Shown piece by piece: positions 1 to 10,365 of a stretch of 64,000 nt of DNA. Position 1 is the stretch's first letter. Each line of letters opens with the position of its first letter. Where the stretch lies: positions 601,501 to 665,500 of the forward strand of contig JACKIH010000003.1 in NCBI GenBank assembly GCA_020638575.1. Direction: 5' to 3'. The notes beneath the pieces were generated by a model that saw nothing but the letters and a program-made list of their open reading frames with translations, did no database searches and was not told where the DNA came from. The translations under genes and the position numbers were made by a program. The DNA is from Rhodospirillaceae bacterium (GTDB taxonomy: Bacteria > Pseudomonadota > Alphaproteobacteria > DSM-16000 > Inquilinaceae).

Positions 1-128
1 TGGCTATGCGGAACGCGCATGGATTTCCACCGGCGCGGACGTAGTTCCGCCCAGGTTGTGGGGTTTCGTCCCGGCTGCCGGGCCGCGTCCGCTGGCCACG
101 GTGCCAGGCTGTCCAACGGGGAACGGAT

Positions 129-1952
<1,824 letters not shown>

Positions 1953-1988
1953 GTTAGCCGACTATTTCCAAGTAACATTTTAGTCTCC

Positions 1989-2019
1989 CGGCCGGCGATC
2001 ACAACATCGCGACCGGCCG
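1989..2019. terminator. Hairpin downstream of glmS
   Basis: A GC-rich inverted repeat has arms CGGCCGGCGAT and ATCGCGACCGGCCG around a CACAAC loop, with a two-base bulge. It lies 37 nt after the glmS stop. There is no clear T tract, so it may be a weak terminator or an mRNA 3'-end stabiliser. Confidence 0.5.
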
Positions 2020-2111
2020 TAGGCCCGCGCGTGCCGGTTGTTCGCCGGCCACCCAAGGTGCGGCGATTCACAGTTTTTTGCAGTGCACAAGACATGGCCG
2101 GCGGCGACCTG

Positions 2112-2245
2112 GTCAAATTTCATATTTCTGAAATGTTTCTGCAGCGCCCGATTCATGGGTATTAAGTACACGCCAGTGGTGACTGTGCGGTGTTCCCCCG
2201 TGCGCTCCCCACACAAACGTCAAAGACAAAGAGGTTTGAGACACC
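2112..2245 (+). promoter_or_regulatory. AT-rich leader of the first polyamine-type ABC operon
   Basis: The roughly 290-bp gap between glmS and the binding-protein gene contains an unusually AT-rich patch near 2112-2140. Within it is a small inverted repeat, TTTCA (2118-2122) and TGAAA (2129-2133). This is the likely promoter/operator zone, but I cannot place -35 and -10 boxes with confidence. The ribosome binding site upstream of the ATG (AGAGG, about 12 nt away) is weak. Confidence 0.35.
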
Positions 2246-3385
2246 ATGTCGATCACGCGTCGTGGATTGCTGGGCGGCACCGCCGCCGTTGCCGCCACGG
2301 TCGCCGCACCTGCGGTGATCACCCGCCCCTCCTTCGGCCAGTCCTCCGGCACCGTCCGGGTCTATGCGTGGCTGGACTATATCCAGCCCAACATCGTCGA
2401 AGCCTTCGAGAGCGAGACCGGCATCCAGGTCGAGCTGTCGACTTACGGCTCCAACGACGAGGCCATGAACACGCTGCAGGCCAACGGTGGCACCGGGTTC
2501 GATGTGATCTTCCCGTCGATCACCAACACGCCCGGCTACCAGAGCCCCGATGCGCCCAACGGCATCTACCTGACGCTGCTGGATATGGGCCGGATCAATG
2601 CCGAGAACATCATCCCGGCCTTCCTGCGCGACTCCGCCTCGCTCGGCGGCGTCCACAACGGTGAGCAGGTGGTGCTGCCGTTCGACTGGGGGACCGAGGG
2701 CGTGACGCTCAACCGCGCGCGCCTGCCGATCGCCGACGAGGACATCTCCTTCGGCGACCTGTGGCGCCCGGAAGCCGAAGGGGCCGCGGCGTTCCGCCAG
2801 AAGTCCGTGCTGATTGGCACCGGCCTTTACCTGGATGCCACCGGCGAGGTGCCCTCCAACCGCATGCTCGACGTCTACCGGTCCGAAGAGGAAGCCCGCC
2901 GCGTGTTCGGCGCGGTCGCCCAGTGGATCGTCGAGCACCGCCAGAACTTCGGCGCCTTCTGGAACAACGCCACGGAAGCCACCGCCGCGTTCAACGAAGC
3001 CGGCTGCATCATCGGCCAGACCTGGGACACCACCGGCTTGCTGCTGAACCGCGAGAACCCGGACTTCGTCTACCGCGCCCCGCGCGAAGGCATCATCACC
3101 TGGATGGACTCCGTGGGCATCCCGTCGGGTGCCGACAACGTCGATGAAGCCTATGCCTTCATCAACTTCCTGCTGCGCCCGGAGATCGGCGGCATGTTCT
3201 CCAACAACACCGGCTACAACTCCGCCGTGGTCGGTGCCGCGGACTATGCGTCGGAGGAGTTCGCCCGCCAGTTCAACGAGGTGTACCGGCCGGACGTGCT
3301 CTCCAACATGTGGTGGTGGCAGGCGGACACGCCGTTCTTCGCACCCTTGCAGAACGAGTTCGTGGAAATCATCACCAGCGCCTGA
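2246..3385 (+). CDS. Extracellular solute-binding protein, spermidine/putrescine (PotD) type
   Basis: This is the periplasmic receptor of the ABC importer encoded by the next three genes. The 379-residue protein starts with a twin-arginine signal (MSITRRGLLGG, then a hydrophobic Ala-rich stretch ending near PSFG), implying Tat export. The mature part opens with VRVYAWLDYIQPNIVEAFE, the pattern of PotD-type family 1 binding proteins, and length is normal. Polyamine specificity is inferred only from family and from the PotABC-like partners; other cationic or amino compounds are possible. A strong hairpin separates it from the ATPase gene, a common way to express the receptor above its transporter. 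Confidence 0.88.
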   Translation: MSITRRGLLGGTAAVAATVAAPAVITRPSFGQSSGTVRVYAWLDYIQPNIVEAFESETGIQVELSTYGSNDEAMNTLQANGGTGFDVIFPSITNTPGYQSPDAPNGIYLTLLDMGRINAENIIPAFLRDSASLGGVHNGEQVVLPFDWGTEGVTLNRARLPIADEDISFGDLWRPEAEGAAAFRQKSVLIGTGLYLDATGEVPSNRMLDVYRSEEEARRVFGAVAQWIVEHRQNFGAFWNNATEATAAFNEAGCIIGQTWDTTGLLLNRENPDFVYRAPREGIITWMDSVGIPSGADNVDEAYAFINFLLRPEIGGMFSNNTGYNSAVVGAADYASEEFARQFNEVYRPDVLSNMWWWQADTPFFAPLQNEFVEIITSA

Positions 3386-3394
3386 CCTGGGATC

Positions 3395-3422
3395 GGGCGG
3401 CGGGGCTCCGGCACCGCCGCCC
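3395..3422. terminator. Intra-operon hairpin after the binding-protein gene
   Basis: A perfect 9-bp stem, GGGCGGCGG (3395-3403) with CCGCCGCCC (3414-3422), has a 10-nt loop and is followed by GAAAGGTTTTT. It fits a leaky terminator or processing/stabilising hairpin between the receptor gene and the transporter genes. Confidence 0.65.
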
Positions 3423-3538
3423 GAAAGGTTTTTGCCGCCTCGTTTCGCAACTTCTCCTAGACTACCCGCCGAAGCTGCCGGACGGACCGGCTTCCCGCCG
3501 GTCGGCTCCCCCCCGCGGTTCGAACTTGGAAAAGAGCC

Positions 3539-4669
3539 ATGCACGGCCAAGACGTAGCGCTGAACGGCGTGAGTGTCCGGTATCCCAACGGCTTCGTCGC
3601 CGTCCAGCCCTCCGACCTGGAGATCAAGGCGGGCGAATTCTTCTCCATCCTGGGGCCGTCGGGCTGCGGCAAGACCACCATCCTTAGGGTCATCTCCGGG
3701 TTCATCCAGCCGAGCAGCGGCGCGGTGCTGATCGGCGGCCGCAACCAGGCCGGCGTCGGCCCCAACGACCGCCCGACCGCGCTGATCTTCCAGAACCTGG
3801 CCCTGTTTCCGCTGATGACCGTACGCGACAACGTCGCCTTCGGGCTGGAAGCGCGCGGCATGCCCAAGCGCCAGCGCCGGGCGCGGGCCGACGAGCTGTT
3901 GGACCTGGTGGCACTCACCGGCCACGGCGACAAGAAGCCGGGCCAACTTTCCGGCGGCCAGCGCCAGCGCGTGGCGGTCGCCCGGGCGCTGGCGGTGAAC
4001 CCCTCGGTCCTGCTGCTGGACGAGCCCCTGTCGGCCTTGGACCTGAAACTGCGCCAGCACATGCGCGCGGAGCTGCGGGCGATCCAGAAAAAGACCGGGG
4101 TCACCTTCATCTACATCACCCACGACCAGGGCGAAGCGCTGACCATGTCGGACCGCATCGCCATTATGAACCACGGCCGCATCGAGCAGGTGGACACCAC
4201 CTCGTTGGTCTACGACCGCCCGGCCACCTCCTTCGCCGCCACCTTCGTCGGCGAGATGAACGTGTTCCGCGGACCGGTGATCGCCATCGACGGCGAGTTC
4301 GTCAGCATCGAGCACGAACTCGGCCGCCTTACCGGCCGCTCGCTGGCGCCGCTTCAGCCGGGCGACGACAGCATGATCTTCATCCGCCCGGAGCGGGTGG
4401 CGCTGGGGCCGCCGCCGGGCAACCTCAACGGCACACCCTACAACGCGCTGAGCGGCCGGCTGGCCCGCCACGATCTGGAAGGCCCCTTCGTCAACCTGTT
4501 CTTCGAGGTCGGCGGCAAGACCATCGCCGTACACACGACCAATCTGGGCCGCCTCGACGTCTCGCCGAACCAGGTCCAGCCGGTGCATTTCCGCGGCGAC
4601 GACGCCATTGCGCTGCCGGCCGGCGAGTTGGCAGCCACCTACGGCGACGCGGCGGCCAGCCATGGGTAG
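3539..4669 (+). CDS. ABC transporter ATP-binding protein, PotA type
   Basis: This is the cytoplasmic ATPase of the polyamine-type importer. The 376-residue protein shows Walker A GPSGCGKTT near residue 40, the Q-loop, the ABC signature LSGGQRQR, Walker B LLLDEPLSALD and the H-loop THDQGEA. A TOBE-like C-terminal region follows (about 290-370). Length and layout match PotA/FbpC-class ATPases. The start is ATG preceded by GGAAAAGAG. Its 3' end overlaps the start of the first permease gene by 8 nt, indicating translational coupling. Substrate is inferred from the family only. Confidence 0.9.
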   Translation: MHGQDVALNGVSVRYPNGFVAVQPSDLEIKAGEFFSILGPSGCGKTTILRVISGFIQPSSGAVLIGGRNQAGVGPNDRPTALIFQNLALFPLMTVRDNVAFGLEARGMPKRQRRARADELLDLVALTGHGDKKPGQLSGGQRQRVAVARALAVNPSVLLLDEPLSALDLKLRQHMRAELRAIQKKTGVTFIYITHDQGEALTMSDRIAIMNHGRIEQVDTTSLVYDRPATSFAATFVGEMNVFRGPVIAIDGEFVSIEHELGRLTGRSLAPLQPGDDSMIFIRPERVALGPPPGNLNGTPYNALSGRLARHDLEGPFVNLFFEVGGKTIAVHTTNLGRLDVSPNQVQPVHFRGDDAIALPAGELAATYGDAAASHG

Positions 4670-6077
4670 CGGGATGCGCATCCTGGGGCGGCCCCTGGCC
4701 ATCCTGTTCTCAGTGCTGGTGGGCTTCTGGGTGCTCGTGCTGATCGCCCTGCCCACCGCGTCGATGATCCTGGAAAGCCTGGAAACGCCGCCGCGCCTGC
4801 TGGACAGCAACCAGATCTCCGACCTGGTGGCCGATGCCAACACCTGCCAGACGATCCTGTCGCGCTACGCCGCGGCCGCGGAAGAGGCCGAAAGCCAAGC
4901 CGATGGGCCCGCCTCCATCACTGCCCCGTCCATCGGCGGCATGGCCGTGCCCAGCATCGGCGGCGGCGGCGGTGCCAACAGCGGGCCGGCCCTGCCCTTC
5001 ATCATCCATTGCGACCGCACGCGCACCGACCGGGCGCTGGGGCGGCTCGACACCTCCACCCCCTCGCCGCGGCTGAACGAGCTCTACGGCCTGCCGGTGC
5101 TGTCGGTGGACCATGCCGCACCGATCGACACGCAGCTAGCGCAGGCCGCGGACATCGAAGCCCTGGCCCGCGACCTGGTGGAGCGCGTGCGTGCCCTGGA
5201 GGCCGACCAGTCGAGCCTGACCACGGCGTCCTACGGCGTGCTGCTGGCCGCCACCCAGATCCCGCGCGCCAGCAACGCTGAGGAGGAGACGGGTTTCGAC
5301 CCGGTCCGGGCCGTTCAGAACGTGGTGGGCCTGCGCTTTGAGACCGACGACGGCCACGTGTACGAGCGCATCCCGCTGGACACGCTGGCCAAGACGCTGG
5401 TGCACGCGGCCTTCGCCACGCTGCTGGCGCTGCTGATCTGCTATCCCATCGCCTACAAGCTGACGACCACCCAGGGCACGCGCTGGGGCGTGTGGCTGTT
5501 CGTGGCGCTGGTGATTCCCTACGCCATCGCCGAGCTGATCCGCATCTACGCCCTGCTGTCGATCTTCTCCAACTTCGGGCTGGCCAACCACATCCTCTCG
5601 TGGTTCGGCCTGGCCGACGTGGCCACGGGCGACATCCGCGACGTGGTGCGCTTCCAGGAGGAGCCGGGCACCATCTTCTTCGCGCTCGTCTACACCTATA
5701 ACCTGTTGATGGTGTTCAGCATCTACAACGTGATGAGCACCATGGACTGGAGCCAGGTGGAAAGCGCCAGCGATCTCGGCGCGCGCTCCTGGCGCATCCA
5801 CTGGCGGGTCATCATGCCCTATTCGAAGCCCGGCATCTCGGTGGGCTGCATCCTCACCTTCATGCTGGCGGCCGGCGCCTTCTCCGTGCCGCAGATCATG
5901 TCGCGCGGGCTGCAGGCGCCGTGGTTCTCCTCCACCATCTACGAGAAGTATTTCGAGAACCACAGCCCCGAGGTGGGCTCCGCCTACGCCACTTTCTTCG
6001 TCGCCTGCTGCCTGATCGTCGTGGCCATCTTCATGGTGGCGACACGCACCCGGCTGCGCGACTTCATGCGGACCTGA
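4662..6077 (+). CDS. ABC transporter permease, PotB type, with a large insertion
   Basis: This is an inner-membrane channel subunit. I take ATG 4662, which overlaps the ATPase stop, giving 471 residues; ATG 4674 is an alternative. One membrane segment lies near residues 10-30. The typical permease core comes only after about residue 240 (LVHAAFATLLALLICYPIAY onward), with the EAA-like loop SASDLGARSWRIHWRVIMPYSKPG. PotB-class permeases are usually about 280-320 residues. The extra roughly 180 residues between TM1 and the core include a Gly-rich PSIGG...PSIGGGGG stretch and should face the periplasm. Function of the insertion is unknown; it could contact the binding protein. Confidence 0.85.
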   Translation: MGSGMRILGRPLAILFSVLVGFWVLVLIALPTASMILESLETPPRLLDSNQISDLVADANTCQTILSRYAAAAEEAESQADGPASITAPSIGGMAVPSIGGGGGANSGPALPFIIHCDRTRTDRALGRLDTSTPSPRLNELYGLPVLSVDHAAPIDTQLAQAADIEALARDLVERVRALEADQSSLTTASYGVLLAATQIPRASNAEEETGFDPVRAVQNVVGLRFETDDGHVYERIPLDTLAKTLVHAAFATLLALLICYPIAYKLTTTQGTRWGVWLFVALVIPYAIAELIRIYALLSIFSNFGLANHILSWFGLADVATGDIRDVVRFQEEPGTIFFALVYTYNLLMVFSIYNVMSTMDWSQVESASDLGARSWRIHWRVIMPYSKPGISVGCILTFMLAAGAFSVPQIMSRGLQAPWFSSTIYEKYFENHSPEVGSAYATFFVACCLIVVAIFMVATRTRLRDFMRT

Positions 6078-6092
6078 CGGAGGACTGGCGCC

Positions 6093-6977
6093 ATGATCCG
6101 CCGCATGGGGTCCAGCCTGGTCCTGGACATCTACACCGCGGTCTTCCTCATCGTCATCTTCGCACCGATGGTGATGATGGTGATCGCCAGCTTCAACGAA
6201 ACCAGTCCGCCCAACGTCATGGATTGGTCGGGCACCACCTTCAAATGGTACCGCTACTTCTGGATGAGCGACGCGGAACTGGCGGCAGACCCGGTGCTGC
6301 GGGCGTTCGACCGCAACACCTTCGTCGGCTGCGCCGCCAACAGCCTGATCGTCGCCGCCGGCGTGGTACCGCTGTCGCTGATCCTCGGGCTGGCAGGGGC
6401 CGTGGTGCTGACCAAGCTGCGCAGCCGCTTCAACGGCTTCCTGAGCTGGGTGCTGCTGTCGCCCATGCTGATGCCGGGGATCACGCTGGGCCTCAGCACC
6501 ATGATCTACTGGAGCATGGTCGGCGTGATGCCGGGCCTGTTCACCGCGACCATGGCGATGACCAGCTTCGTGGCCACCGTACCCATGCTGATCATCATGG
6601 GCCGGCTGCAACGCCAGGACCCGAGCCTGGAGGAGGCGGCGTTGGACCTGGGGGCTTCGCCCACCTATACCTTCTGGCGGGTGACGCTGCCGTTCCTGGC
6701 ACCGGCGCTCGGGGTTTCCGCGGTGCTGGCGTTCCTGTGGACCGTGGAGAACTACAACACCACCAAGTTTTCCATCGGCACGGGATGCACGCTGTCCACC
6801 CATATCGGCGACATGGTCCGCAACCCGGTCGGCCACCCGCCGCTGATCAACGTGGTGGGCACGGTGGTGATCTTGCTGACGGTGGCCGGGGCCATCCTCC
6901 ACACCGTGCTGTCGCGCCGCGAAGCCAAGATGGGCAGCAAGTCCGAAAAGCGCGGGCTGGCCGACAAGCGCGCCTGA
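6093..6977 (+). CDS. ABC transporter permease, PotC type
   Basis: This is the second inner-membrane subunit of the first polyamine-type importer. The 294-residue protein has six predicted membrane segments and the permease cytoplasmic loop EEAALDLGASPTYTFWRVTLP near residues 180-200. The N-terminal segment SSLVLDIYTAVFLIVIFAPMV and overall length agree with PotC. The start is an ATG with a good Shine-Dalgarno (ACGGAGGA), 15 nt after the previous stop. It is the last clear transporter gene of the operon. Confidence 0.9.
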   Translation: MIRRMGSSLVLDIYTAVFLIVIFAPMVMMVIASFNETSPPNVMDWSGTTFKWYRYFWMSDAELAADPVLRAFDRNTFVGCAANSLIVAAGVVPLSLILGLAGAVVLTKLRSRFNGFLSWVLLSPMLMPGITLGLSTMIYWSMVGVMPGLFTATMAMTSFVATVPMLIIMGRLQRQDPSLEEAALDLGASPTYTFWRVTLPFLAPALGVSAVLAFLWTVENYNTTKFSIGTGCTLSTHIGDMVRNPVGHPPLINVVGTVVILLTVAGAILHTVLSRREAKMGSKSEKRGLADKRA

Positions 6978-7002
6978 GCGCCGCAGCCGGGCGGTGGGCA
7001 GC

Positions 7003-7770
7003 ATGAGCGGACCGGTCGTCATCGCCCGCTGCCATCCGGCCCTGGTGGACCACCTGCCGCCGCCCCTGCCGGCCGCAGACGCCCTGCCCCCCTGGGTGCG
7101 CACCAGCCCCGGCAAGCTCGCCAGCGAGCTGCTGGGCGGGGCGGAGCTGCGAACCCTCAAGCACTGCCCGCCCTTCCTCGATGCCCTGCGCACCGGGCTG
7201 CTGCTGCGCCTGGCTTGCGCCATCACCGCGACCGAGGACGGCCTGGTGTGGGACTGGCAGGTACCGGTGCCCGACGATCTCGGTATCCCGGCAAGCCCGC
7301 TCGGCCTGCACCTGCCCGACCAGTTGACCGGCACGCCGCTGAAGCCGCGGCCCGACCAGCCCATCGTCAAGTTCCTCAACCACTGGACCTTGGAAGCGCC
7401 GGCGGGCTGCAGCCTGCTCGTTACCCACCCGTTCGGCCGCGAGGACCTGCCCTTCCGCACGCTGACGGGCGTGGTGGATGCCGACCGCTTTGCCCTCGGC
7501 CACATCCACGCGCCGGCCCTGTGGCTCGACCCCGCCTGGCGCGGCACGCTGGAGGTCGGCACGCCCTACGCCCAGGTGCTGGTGGTGGCGCGCGCGTCCT
7601 CCCGCCCCATGGTCGAAGCACGCGCCTGGACGGAGGAGGAGGCCGCAGGCCGCGACCAGGTGCTGGAGGACCTGCGGCGCAGCCCCGGCGGCTACCGCAA
7701 GAGCTACCGGGTCGGCTCCGGCGATGCCGGGCCGGAGGTGGACCCGGAAGTGGACGAGCCTGAAGACTGA
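7003..7770 (+). CDS. Conserved hypothetical protein
   Basis: I do not recognise a characterised family. The soluble protein of about 255 residues has no signal peptide or membrane segment. A central segment (KFLNHWTLEAPAG, then LPFRTLTGVVDADRF) resembles a motif of uncharacterised proteins that I recall from bacteria and cyanophages, possibly DUF6065; this is memory, not a search. The C-terminus is acidic and Pro-rich, with a hydrophilic region near SPGGYRKSYR. ATG 7003 is preferred; GTG 6994 is in frame just upstream. It begins 25 nt after the permease gene, so it may be read through from the transporter operon. Its end overlaps the convergent TPR gene by 67 nt. Confidence 0.7.
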   Translation: MSGPVVIARCHPALVDHLPPPLPAADALPPWVRTSPGKLASELLGGAELRTLKHCPPFLDALRTGLLLRLACAITATEDGLVWDWQVPVPDDLGIPASPLGLHLPDQLTGTPLKPRPDQPIVKFLNHWTLEAPAGCSLLVTHPFGREDLPFRTLTGVVDADRFALGHIHAPALWLDPAWRGTLEVGTPYAQVLVVARASSRPMVEARAWTEEEAAGRDQVLEDLRRSPGGYRKSYRVGSGDAGPEVDPEVDEPED

Positions 7771-8276
7771 CCGGGGGACGGCGCTTCCGTCGCCAGCGCG
7801 TCCGTCAGCCGCCACGGGATGACGCCGCGGGGCTGGCCGCAGATCGCCTTGGCGATGGCCGGCCGGCTGGCGGGATGATCGAGCGACAGCGCCCGCAGGT
7901 CCGCCAGCGCCTCGCCCGGGTGGCCAGCCGCCAAAGCCAGGCGCCCGCGTAGCAGCCGGTCGGCCGGCGTGGCCGGGCGCAGGGTCATGACATGGTCCTG
8001 GGCCGCCAGCGCTTCGGCCGCATCGCCTGCCGCCAGGGCCAGCCGCACGCGGCCCTCCCAGGCGGGCGCGAAGTCGGGCCCGGCGACCGTCGCCCGCGCC
8101 ATCCAGGCGCGTGCCGACGCCGCGTCGCCCCGCCGCTCCTCCGCCAGGGCCGCGGCATAGGCCCAGCGCGGATCGCTTTGCCCCGAACGGGCGAACAGCT
8201 CACCCGCGGCGAAGGCGGCCGTGGGCCAGTCCTCCGCCGCGATGGCGGCCTGCAGCCGGGCCTCGTCGGGGCTCAC
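7704..8276 (-). CDS. Tetratricopeptide-repeat-like protein
   Basis: This 190-residue helical protein has Ala/Leu-rich repeats of about 34 residues (for example RWAYAAALAEERRGDAASARAW, FAPAWEGRVRLALAAGDAAEAL, DRLLRGRLALAAGHPGEALADL), the look of degenerate TPR units. Such domains mediate protein contacts; no enzyme motif is visible. The start chosen is GTG 8276, which begins 7 nt after the stop of the upstream SMP-30-like gene and would couple the two. An in-frame ATG at 8336 would overlap that gene. The Ser/Gly/Pro-rich tail overlaps the convergent hypothetical gene. Confidence 0.6.
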   Translation of the reverse strand: MSPDEARLQAAIAAEDWPTAAFAAGELFARSGQSDPRWAYAAALAEERRGDAASARAWMARATVAGPDFAPAWEGRVRLALAAGDAAEALAAQDHVMTLRPATPADRLLRGRLALAAGHPGEALADLRALSLDHPASRPAIAKAICGQPRGVIPWRLTDALATEAPSPGQSSGSSTSGSTSGPASPEPTR

Positions 8277-8283
8277 CGCCCGG

Positions 8284-9207
8284 CTACTCCAGGTCGATCC
8301 GGTAGACCTGGCCGGGATAGGGCTCGGTCCACGCATCGATGACGGCGGTCACGTAGAGCACGCTCTCGTCCGCCCCGAACTCCATGTTGTCCACGTAGAG
8401 GGCCGGCACCTCGATCACGCGCACCGGCTGGCCGCCGGGATCGGCGACCAGGATACGGCCGCCTTCGAACTGGGCGATATAGACGTTGCCGGCAGCGTCG
8501 GTGCGCAGGCCGTCCGGCCCCATGTAGATATCGAATTCCGGCAGGTCCGGCGCCAGGTCGGACAGGCGGGCAAACAGGTAGCGGTTGCCCAGCGTGCCGT
8601 CGGCATTGCGGGTGAAGCGCAGCACCCGCTGCGCCCCCATCTCCGAGACGTAGAGGCTGGTGCCGTCGGGGCTGAGCGCCAAACCGTTGGAATAGTGGAT
8701 GTCGTTGGCCACCTCCACCGTGCTGCCGTCGGCCCGGTAGAGGTAGATCCGGCCTTCGATGGGGGCCGCGGCATCCCAGATGCCCGAGGCGGAGAAGTAG
8801 AAGCCGCCCGCACCGTCCGCCACCGCATCGTTGGGGCCGAACAGCGGGTTGCCCTCATCGTCGGTAGCGATGGTGGCCACCGCCTCGCCCGTCGGCGTGA
8901 TCAGCTCCATGGCACCGCTGTCATAGCAGGTGACCGCGAAGGTCTCGTCGGTCACCGCGATGACGGCGGAGGGTCCGCACCCTTCCTGGCGCCAGACCAC
9001 ACGATTGGCCTCGCCGTCCCACACCATCACCGTGTCGGCCCCGTATTCCACGTAGTAGAGCAGGTCGTTGAACCACAGCGGCCCCTCTGGGAACGACGTC
9101 TCGGGGTTGATGATCGTCACCTCCTGGGCGGCGACAGCCCCGGACAGCGACGCCAGCGCGGCGCAAACGGCGGCCCCGGCGGGGCTGATCGGGCGAAGGG
9201 TGGCCAT
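8284..9207 (-). CDS. Secreted SMP-30/gluconolactonase-like beta-propeller protein
   Basis: The 307-residue protein has a Sec signal peptide (hydrophobic to about residue 27, ending GAVAAQE). A six-bladed propeller of the SMP-30/gluconolactonase/LRE family follows, seen in repeated D-x-x-G-N-x-Y/L-Y motifs such as SNGLALSPDGTSLYVSE and GLRTDAAGNVYIAQFEGG. Family members hydrolyse sugar lactones or similar esters with a divalent metal; E, N and D residues in PEGPLW, SNGLALSPDG and DGLRTD fit the metal site. Export to the periplasm is less common for this family. The start has GGAGAACGCACCCG before ATG. The true substrate cannot be told. Confidence 0.8.
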   Translation of the reverse strand: MATLRPISPAGAAVCAALASLSGAVAAQEVTIINPETSFPEGPLWFNDLLYYVEYGADTVMVWDGEANRVVWRQEGCGPSAVIAVTDETFAVTCYDSGAMELITPTGEAVATIATDDEGNPLFGPNDAVADGAGGFYFSASGIWDAAAPIEGRIYLYRADGSTVEVANDIHYSNGLALSPDGTSLYVSEMGAQRVLRFTRNADGTLGNRYLFARLSDLAPDLPEFDIYMGPDGLRTDAAGNVYIAQFEGGRILVADPGGQPVRVIEVPALYVDNMEFGADESVLYVTAVIDAWTEPYPGQVYRIDLE

Positions 9208-9412
9208 CGGGTGCGTTCTCCTTGGCGTGGTCGTGGGGGGCCGATGCCCCGCGTGCCGGCAGTCTCCGCCAAACGCCACGGGATCGCCACCCCGCAGGCA
9301 CCTCGGTTTGCCCGCGTGGACGGGCCCGCCCACGGGGGTGGCAGCCCGCGCCATACGGGACCATATCAGTGCCGCCAACGATGCCACCGCGGCAGCCAGG
9401 AAGGAGGCAGCG

Positions 9413-9868
9413 ATGCCCCGATCGTACGAGAAGACCGACGAGGCGCTCGCCAAGCTGACGGCCGAGCAGTTCCAGGTGACCCAGAACAGCGCCACCGAAC
9501 GTCCCTTCCGCAACGAATTCTGGGACAAGACGGACGCCGGGCTCTATGTGGACGTGGTGTCGGGCGAGCCGCTGTTCGTGTCTGCAGACAAGTTCGACAG
9601 CGGCTGCGGCTGGCCGAGCTTCGTCCGCCCCGTGGTCGACGACAACGTGGTGGAGCTGCGCGACACCAGCCACGGCATGATCCGCACCGAGGTCCGCTCC
9701 AAGCACGGCGACAGCCATCTCGGCCACGTCTTCCCCGACGGGCCGGCGCCCACCGGCCAGCGCTACTGCATCAACTCCGCCGCCCTGCGCTTCATCCCGC
9801 TGGCCGAGCTGGAGGCCGAAGGCTACGGCGAGTTCATCCCCATGGTGGAGGAAGCTGCGCGGGGTTAG
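9413..9868 (+). CDS. msrB: Peptide-methionine (R)-S-oxide reductase
   Basis: Repairs methionine-R-sulfoxide in proteins using thioredoxin. The 151-residue protein has the SelR/MsrB core: GCGWPSF, HLGHVFPDGP and the catalytic cysteine in RYCINSAAL near residue 128. The two CxxC pairs that bind structural zinc in many MsrBs are absent (YVDVVSGEPLF and KHGDSHLGHVF stand at those sites), so this is a zinc-less type. The ATG 9413 is preceded by AAGGAGG. It is a single gene divergent from the SMP-30-like gene, with no signal peptide, so cytoplasmic. Confidence 0.95.
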   Translation: MPRSYEKTDEALAKLTAEQFQVTQNSATERPFRNEFWDKTDAGLYVDVVSGEPLFVSADKFDSGCGWPSFVRPVVDDNVVELRDTSHGMIRTEVRSKHGDSHLGHVFPDGPAPTGQRYCINSAALRFIPLAELEAEGYGEFIPMVEEAARG

Positions 9869-9888
9869 GACGTCGCGAGTGCTGCACC

Positions 9889-9954
9889 GCCCGCTCCTCC
9901 TCCCGACCGCCTATTCCAGGATACTGCCGTGGATGGCCGGGAGGGGGAGCGGGC
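9889..9954. terminator. Bidirectional hairpin between convergent genes
   Basis: A 17-nt arm, GCCCGCTCCTCCTCCCG (9889-9905), pairs with CGGGAGGGGGAGCGGGC (9938-9954) with a single G-T mismatch across a 32-nt loop. It lies between msrB and the convergent decarboxylase-like gene and is probably a shared transcription end point, though neither side shows a T tract. Confidence 0.55.
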
Positions 9955-9984
9955 TGGGACCGACTCCGCGTGGCGCGAAATGGG

Positions 9985-10365
9985 TTAGGCGGCGTCGGCC
10001 TCCTCCAGCACCTTGCGGGCCACACGGAAGCACTCCAGGGCCATCGGCACGCCGCAGTAGATGCCGACCACGTGGATGGCTGCACGGATCTGTTCGCGCG
10101 TAACGCCGTTCCGCAGGGCACCGCGGCAATGCACCTCCCATTCGTGCATGCGGCCGAGTGCTCCGATCATCGCCAGGTTCATCAGCGAGCGGGTCTTGGC
10201 GTCGATGGCGTCGTCGCCCCAGCCGAAACCCCAGGCCCAGGCCGTCATGGCTTCCTGGAACGGCCGGGTGAAGTCGTCCGCCGCCGCCAGGTTCTTCTCC
10301 ACGTAGTCGGCCCCCAGCGTCGCCTTGCGCTGGGCGAGGCCCTTGTCGAACAGGTCTTGGTCCAT
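9985..10365 (-). CDS. Carboxymuconolactone decarboxylase family protein (PcaC-like)
   Basis: This 126-residue all-helical protein matches the CMD fold seen in 4-carboxymuconolactone decarboxylase (PcaC, protocatechuate/beta-ketoadipate pathway). The core is TRSLMNLAMIGALGRMHEWEVHCRGALRNGVTREQI, followed by HVVGIYCGVPMALECFR. The redox CxxC of AhpD-type members is absent, so the PcaC-type decarboxylase/isomerase branch is more likely. No other beta-ketoadipate gene is nearby, so the physiological substrate is uncertain. Start: ATG with GGAGGGAACCC upstream. Confidence 0.85.
   Translation of the reverse strand: MDQDLFDKGLAQRKATLGADYVEKNLAAADDFTRPFQEAMTAWAWGFGWGDDAIDAKTRSLMNLAMIGALGRMHEWEVHCRGALRNGVTREQIRAAIHVVGIYCGVPMALECFRVARKVLEEADAA

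Noticed and set aside
1..128. glmS ribozyme/riboswitch upstream of glmS
   Set aside because: Only 128 bp are available, I see no ribozyme core, and that ribozyme is typical of Gram-positive bacteria.
2162..4843. Very long minus-strand open frame (893 codons) opposite the PotD/PotA genes
   Set aside because: It runs antisense to two clearly recognisable transporter genes and its translation is Gly/Arg/Val-rich low-complexity, a frequent artefact of high-GC coding DNA.
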